DNA from: Euryodendron excelsum | Taxonomy: Eukaryota > Streptophyta > Magnoliopsida > Ericales > Pentaphylacaceae | Length of the DNA stretch: 64,000 bases | NCBI GenBank assembly: GCA_033060915.1 | Contig: CM065396.1 | Location: 4,342,001 to 4,406,000 of the forward strand | Direction: 5' to 3' | In this document: piece after piece, positions 61,785 to 64,000 of the stretch | How the letters are laid out: each line of letters begins with the position of its first letter | Position numbering within the stretch: position 1 is the stretch's first letter | The notes under the pieces: generated by a model | What the model saw: only the letters and a program-made list of their open reading frames with translations | Database searches by the model: none | What the model was told of the DNA's origin: nothing | Program-made: the position numbers and the translations under genes

Positions 61785-62618
61785 TATATCCTTCTTCCCC
61801 AGTTGATGGAACAGGTGAAGAAACTTTACTGATGTACATATTTTATTTTATTTTTTGTTCCTTTTCCTTAAAAAAATTAGGGAATAAATTATAGTCTAAA
61901 TCAGTTCCTTTTTGTTTTTTGGCCAATTTTTCACTATGCTTTGTGTTTGATCATCCGCATTCTAGGAGACCAAATAACCTTGGTGAAAACCCGAAATCCA
62001 AAAAAAAAAAAAGGAAAGAAAAATATAAAATTTAAAAAATCAAGTAGACCAAATCCTTACTAGGCATTTTATCAAACAAAAATTGTGTGTATGCTAAACA
62101 CCTGATCATGTATGATGTAAAGAATGTTTCAATCGCAGGATTTGTGCATTCCCAAATCTTTACCAGACATTTCACAAACAAAATTAAAGTCTTCATGAAA
62201 CAATAAGGTGCTCTAATAACAAATCTTTATCCCTGCTTTTTCCTTAAGATGCGGTGGATTTACAGAAGAGATCCTCATAAACATCTTCCACAAGGATCAA
62301 GGTGAGTAGGGAATGCTAAGAAGAAGAAAAAAACAAGAGATAAAACGGGGGTGGTGAGGGGAGATGAAGATCCGTTGATTTGTCAGCGATGGTGATGGCA
62401 TAGGATTCAAAGTTAGGCTTAAGATTTTCTCTTAACTAAGAGAGAACACGAGAGGAGAAGAAGAGAGAGAGAGAGAGAGAAGACTTTTATTAAAAATGGA
62501 AAAGCGAGCTGAGACTCAAGGCAGTTTTTAATCCTTGCCATGTGGCTGATTTTTGTTGGGCCACCTCATCAATAACGGCAACAATCATAGCATTTTTCAT
62601 AAAAGCAATACCGCTCCC
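61568..62618. mobile_element. Mutator-type MITE (1051 bp) with long terminal inverted repeats
   Basis: Ends GGAAGTGATTTTGC (left) and, complemented from the right, GGGAGCGGTATTGC. The inverted repeats extend about 160-200 bp: 'gatgaggtgg.ccaa.aaaaatca.ccac', 'aaggattaaaaa', 'ttgggtctt/ttgagtctc', 'taataaaagtcttc', then a CT run. Perfect 9-bp duplications CACTTTTCG flank it at 61559-61567 and 62619-62627. A 9-bp TSD and long TIRs are the Mutator signature. The centre has no transposase, so it is non-autonomous. Confidence 0.85.
61733..61780. repeat. (CT)n microsatellite in the left TIR
   Basis: About 22 CT units lie at the inner end of the left TIR. The matching (GA)n sits at 62465-62482 in the right TIR, so the run predates or is part of the TIR. 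Confidence 0.95.
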
Positions 62619-62627
62619 CACTTTTCG

Positions 62628-62701
62628 ATGCCTTTTGGCAACAGAATATAGTACTCAGAAAAGGCATCAGAATATAGTACTCAGGTCAGGTAGCCTTTCA
62701 A

Positions 62702-62737
<36 letters not shown>

Positions 62738-63212
62738 GCCCATTTAGCTCTATGAAATTGAATAGCATATATACGTTAAAAACCTCCCACTAGCCGGCAC
62801 ACAAAACACTTACAAATTGATGGGTATGTTAAGATCTGCACCCCACTAATGTAGTAATTGAATTTAGAGTGCTCCTGTCATCCTCTCCACAGTTTGACGC
62901 ACTATTTGCTTCTAATATACAAATCTTTAATGTCTTTGTTTCTAGGGTTTGAGTATCATTTCATGTATTTATACATGCTTAATTTATATATACGTACAAA
63001 CATTTCTCATACGCCGCCAGCAATATTGAAATTGTGGAATGAACCATTGGTGTCAGGGATTGATTCCTCAGAGTTAAGTTGCTTGGCAAGTGAATTACCA
63101 TAGGGTTGACATTCAATTACCCTGAAGACAAAGTAGACTCATTTTGAAACTGTGCATTTTAGTAGAAAAGAAAGTGAAGTCTTACTTGTGCATGTATCAA
63201 AACACTAATACC
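62628..63212. other. Intergenic stretch upstream of the F-box pseudogene
   Basis: Contains a direct repeat of 'cagaatatagtactcag' (62641 and 62669) and a (CT)n run at 62704-62737. No promoter element is clear enough to call. Confidence 0.5.
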
Positions 63213-64000
63213 ATGAATGACAACAAAGAAATCAATGAAGGAGTGGAATAACGCCAGAAAACCTGGAAGGCATACATTCTGCAGCTGCTGCCATGCCACA
63301 TTGTGCTCGAAATCCTCTGCAAACTCCCAATTATGACCCTTGTCAAGCGCAGGTGCGTAAGGCATGGCGTGATATGTTCTTTGACCCTGATTTCACTCAA
63401 TTGCATTTTTCAAGAACACCAACTTGCCTCCTGCTTCAAGTCAATAGTTCTATATATGCCGATTCAAGAACTCTGTTTAGTCGAGTTTGGAGTTTCAAGG
63501 AATGATGTTGTCATGAAGATCAAACAAACTAACTTCCCCAACTTTGGGATTGAGGTTGTGAGCTCATGTAATGGCTTGGTCTGCATGTGTGATCAGAGTA
63601 AAAATGGCCCGGCCTTCTCTACATATCAAATCCTATGATGGGTGAGCATTTGACTATTCCCATTGCTGAAAGGGACCTCACTATTCCGTTTGTATGTGGA
63701 TTTGGCTATAGCTGGAGCTATAATCACTTTCAAATATTCAACCGAGTTTCCATTTCGGTATCACTCATTTGGTACTTTTCTTAATGGAGTGCTTCATTGG
63801 GTTCTTGATTATCGTAGGAGTTCTGAGTTAACCTATGCATTTGACCTCCAAAGTGAGCAATTCTAAGCAATGCTGCTGCCGCCTTTCTTCATATATCCCA
63901 GGGGGAATATATGCTAGTTGAACCTTGGGGTAATAGAAATTCGCCTCTGTATTAGTTGTTTTGATGTGGATAACATATATCTTGATGTGGACGTATGGCT
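63213..64000 (+). pseudogene. F-box protein with F-box-associated (FBA) domain, broken and cut by the window end
   Basis: The likely start is ATG 63213 (MNDNKEINEGVE), with a TAA at 63249. The F-box follows in the same frame: LLPCHIVLEILCKLPIMTLV, ending RRCV at about 63355. A 1-base shift there moves KAWRDMFFDPDFTQLHFSRT and CLLLQVNSS into another frame. Near 63500 the first frame returns with VVSSCNGLVCMCD. It shifts again before YISNPMMGEHLTIP and VCGFGYSWSYN, and once more before FLNGVLHWVLDYR and YAFDLQSEQF. This is the normal order of plant F-box/FBA proteins (substrate receptors of SCF ubiquitin ligases), so it is a decayed member and not a new gene. At least three shifts and one stop rule out function unless the assembly is faulty. 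Confidence 0.8.

Noticed and set aside
63197..63406. Minus-strand readings over the F-box region
   Set aside because: They are complements of the F-box pseudogene coding strand.

Overview
This is a plant nuclear window, almost certainly from an angiosperm with a repeat-rich genome. Nearly all of it is a nested stack of Ty3/gypsy LTR retrotransposons. The only host-gene trace is a broken F-box gene at the right edge. I could not place the species. No intact protein-coding gene, rRNA, tRNA, miRNA or CRISPR array is visible.

One LTR family dominates. Its LTRs are very long (about 4.5-5.4 kb). They start TGTAAGCACCCC and end near GGGCGCGACA. The primer-binding site reads TGGCGACTCC, and a purine tract (AAAGAGGGG) precedes the 3' LTR. 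Pol order is PR-RT-RH-INT, and an extra antisense ORF sits between INT and the 3' LTR. Together these fit the Tat lineage (Ogre/Retand-like).

Layout: (1) 1-7857 is the 3' end of element Z (+): a broken antisense plant-mobile-domain ORF, AT-rich 3' region, PPT and a 5.1-kb 3' LTR. (2) 7858-53815 is element A (+), into which everything else in that span is inserted. It comprises a 5' LTR remnant and PBS (7858-9899), leader (14742-15651), gag/PR/RT/RH/INT remnants (21031-25920), post-INT DNA with a 300-bp poly-G run, a broken antisense DUF7745-like ORF (27321-28997), AT-rich 3' region, PPT and a 3' LTR in three pieces (33860-34362, 47226-48148, 52697-53815). Inside A lie a solo LTR (+) at 9900-14736 (TSD CTTCA), a solo LTR (-) at 15657-21025 (TSD CTCAC), a 3.0-kb element of another family at 29452-32491 (TSD CAATT/CAATC), deleted minus-strand element B at about 34363-47225, and a solo LTR (-) at 48149-52691 (TSD AAGTG). 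B has its own insertion of about 1.5 kb in its 5' LTR. (3) 53816-56371 holds a fragment of the 29452 family, an array of about seven Helitron-3'-end-like hairpin units, and a probable small Helitron. (4) 56372-61258 is a 4.9-kb solo LTR (+) inside that Helitron. (5) 61568-62618 is a Mutator-type MITE with a perfect 9-bp TSD. (6) 63213-64000 is an F-box/FBA pseudogene cut by the window end.

Nothing here forms a working gene set. The value lies in insertion history and in LTR architecture repeated across eight copies: a TATA box about 2 kb into the LTR, a splice-donor-like site about 320 bp later, a conserved block, and a copy of the PBS motif about 145 bp before the LTR end. These point to regulated, possibly spliced, very long leaders. 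Boundaries with TSDs are exact to the base; other boundaries are approximate.
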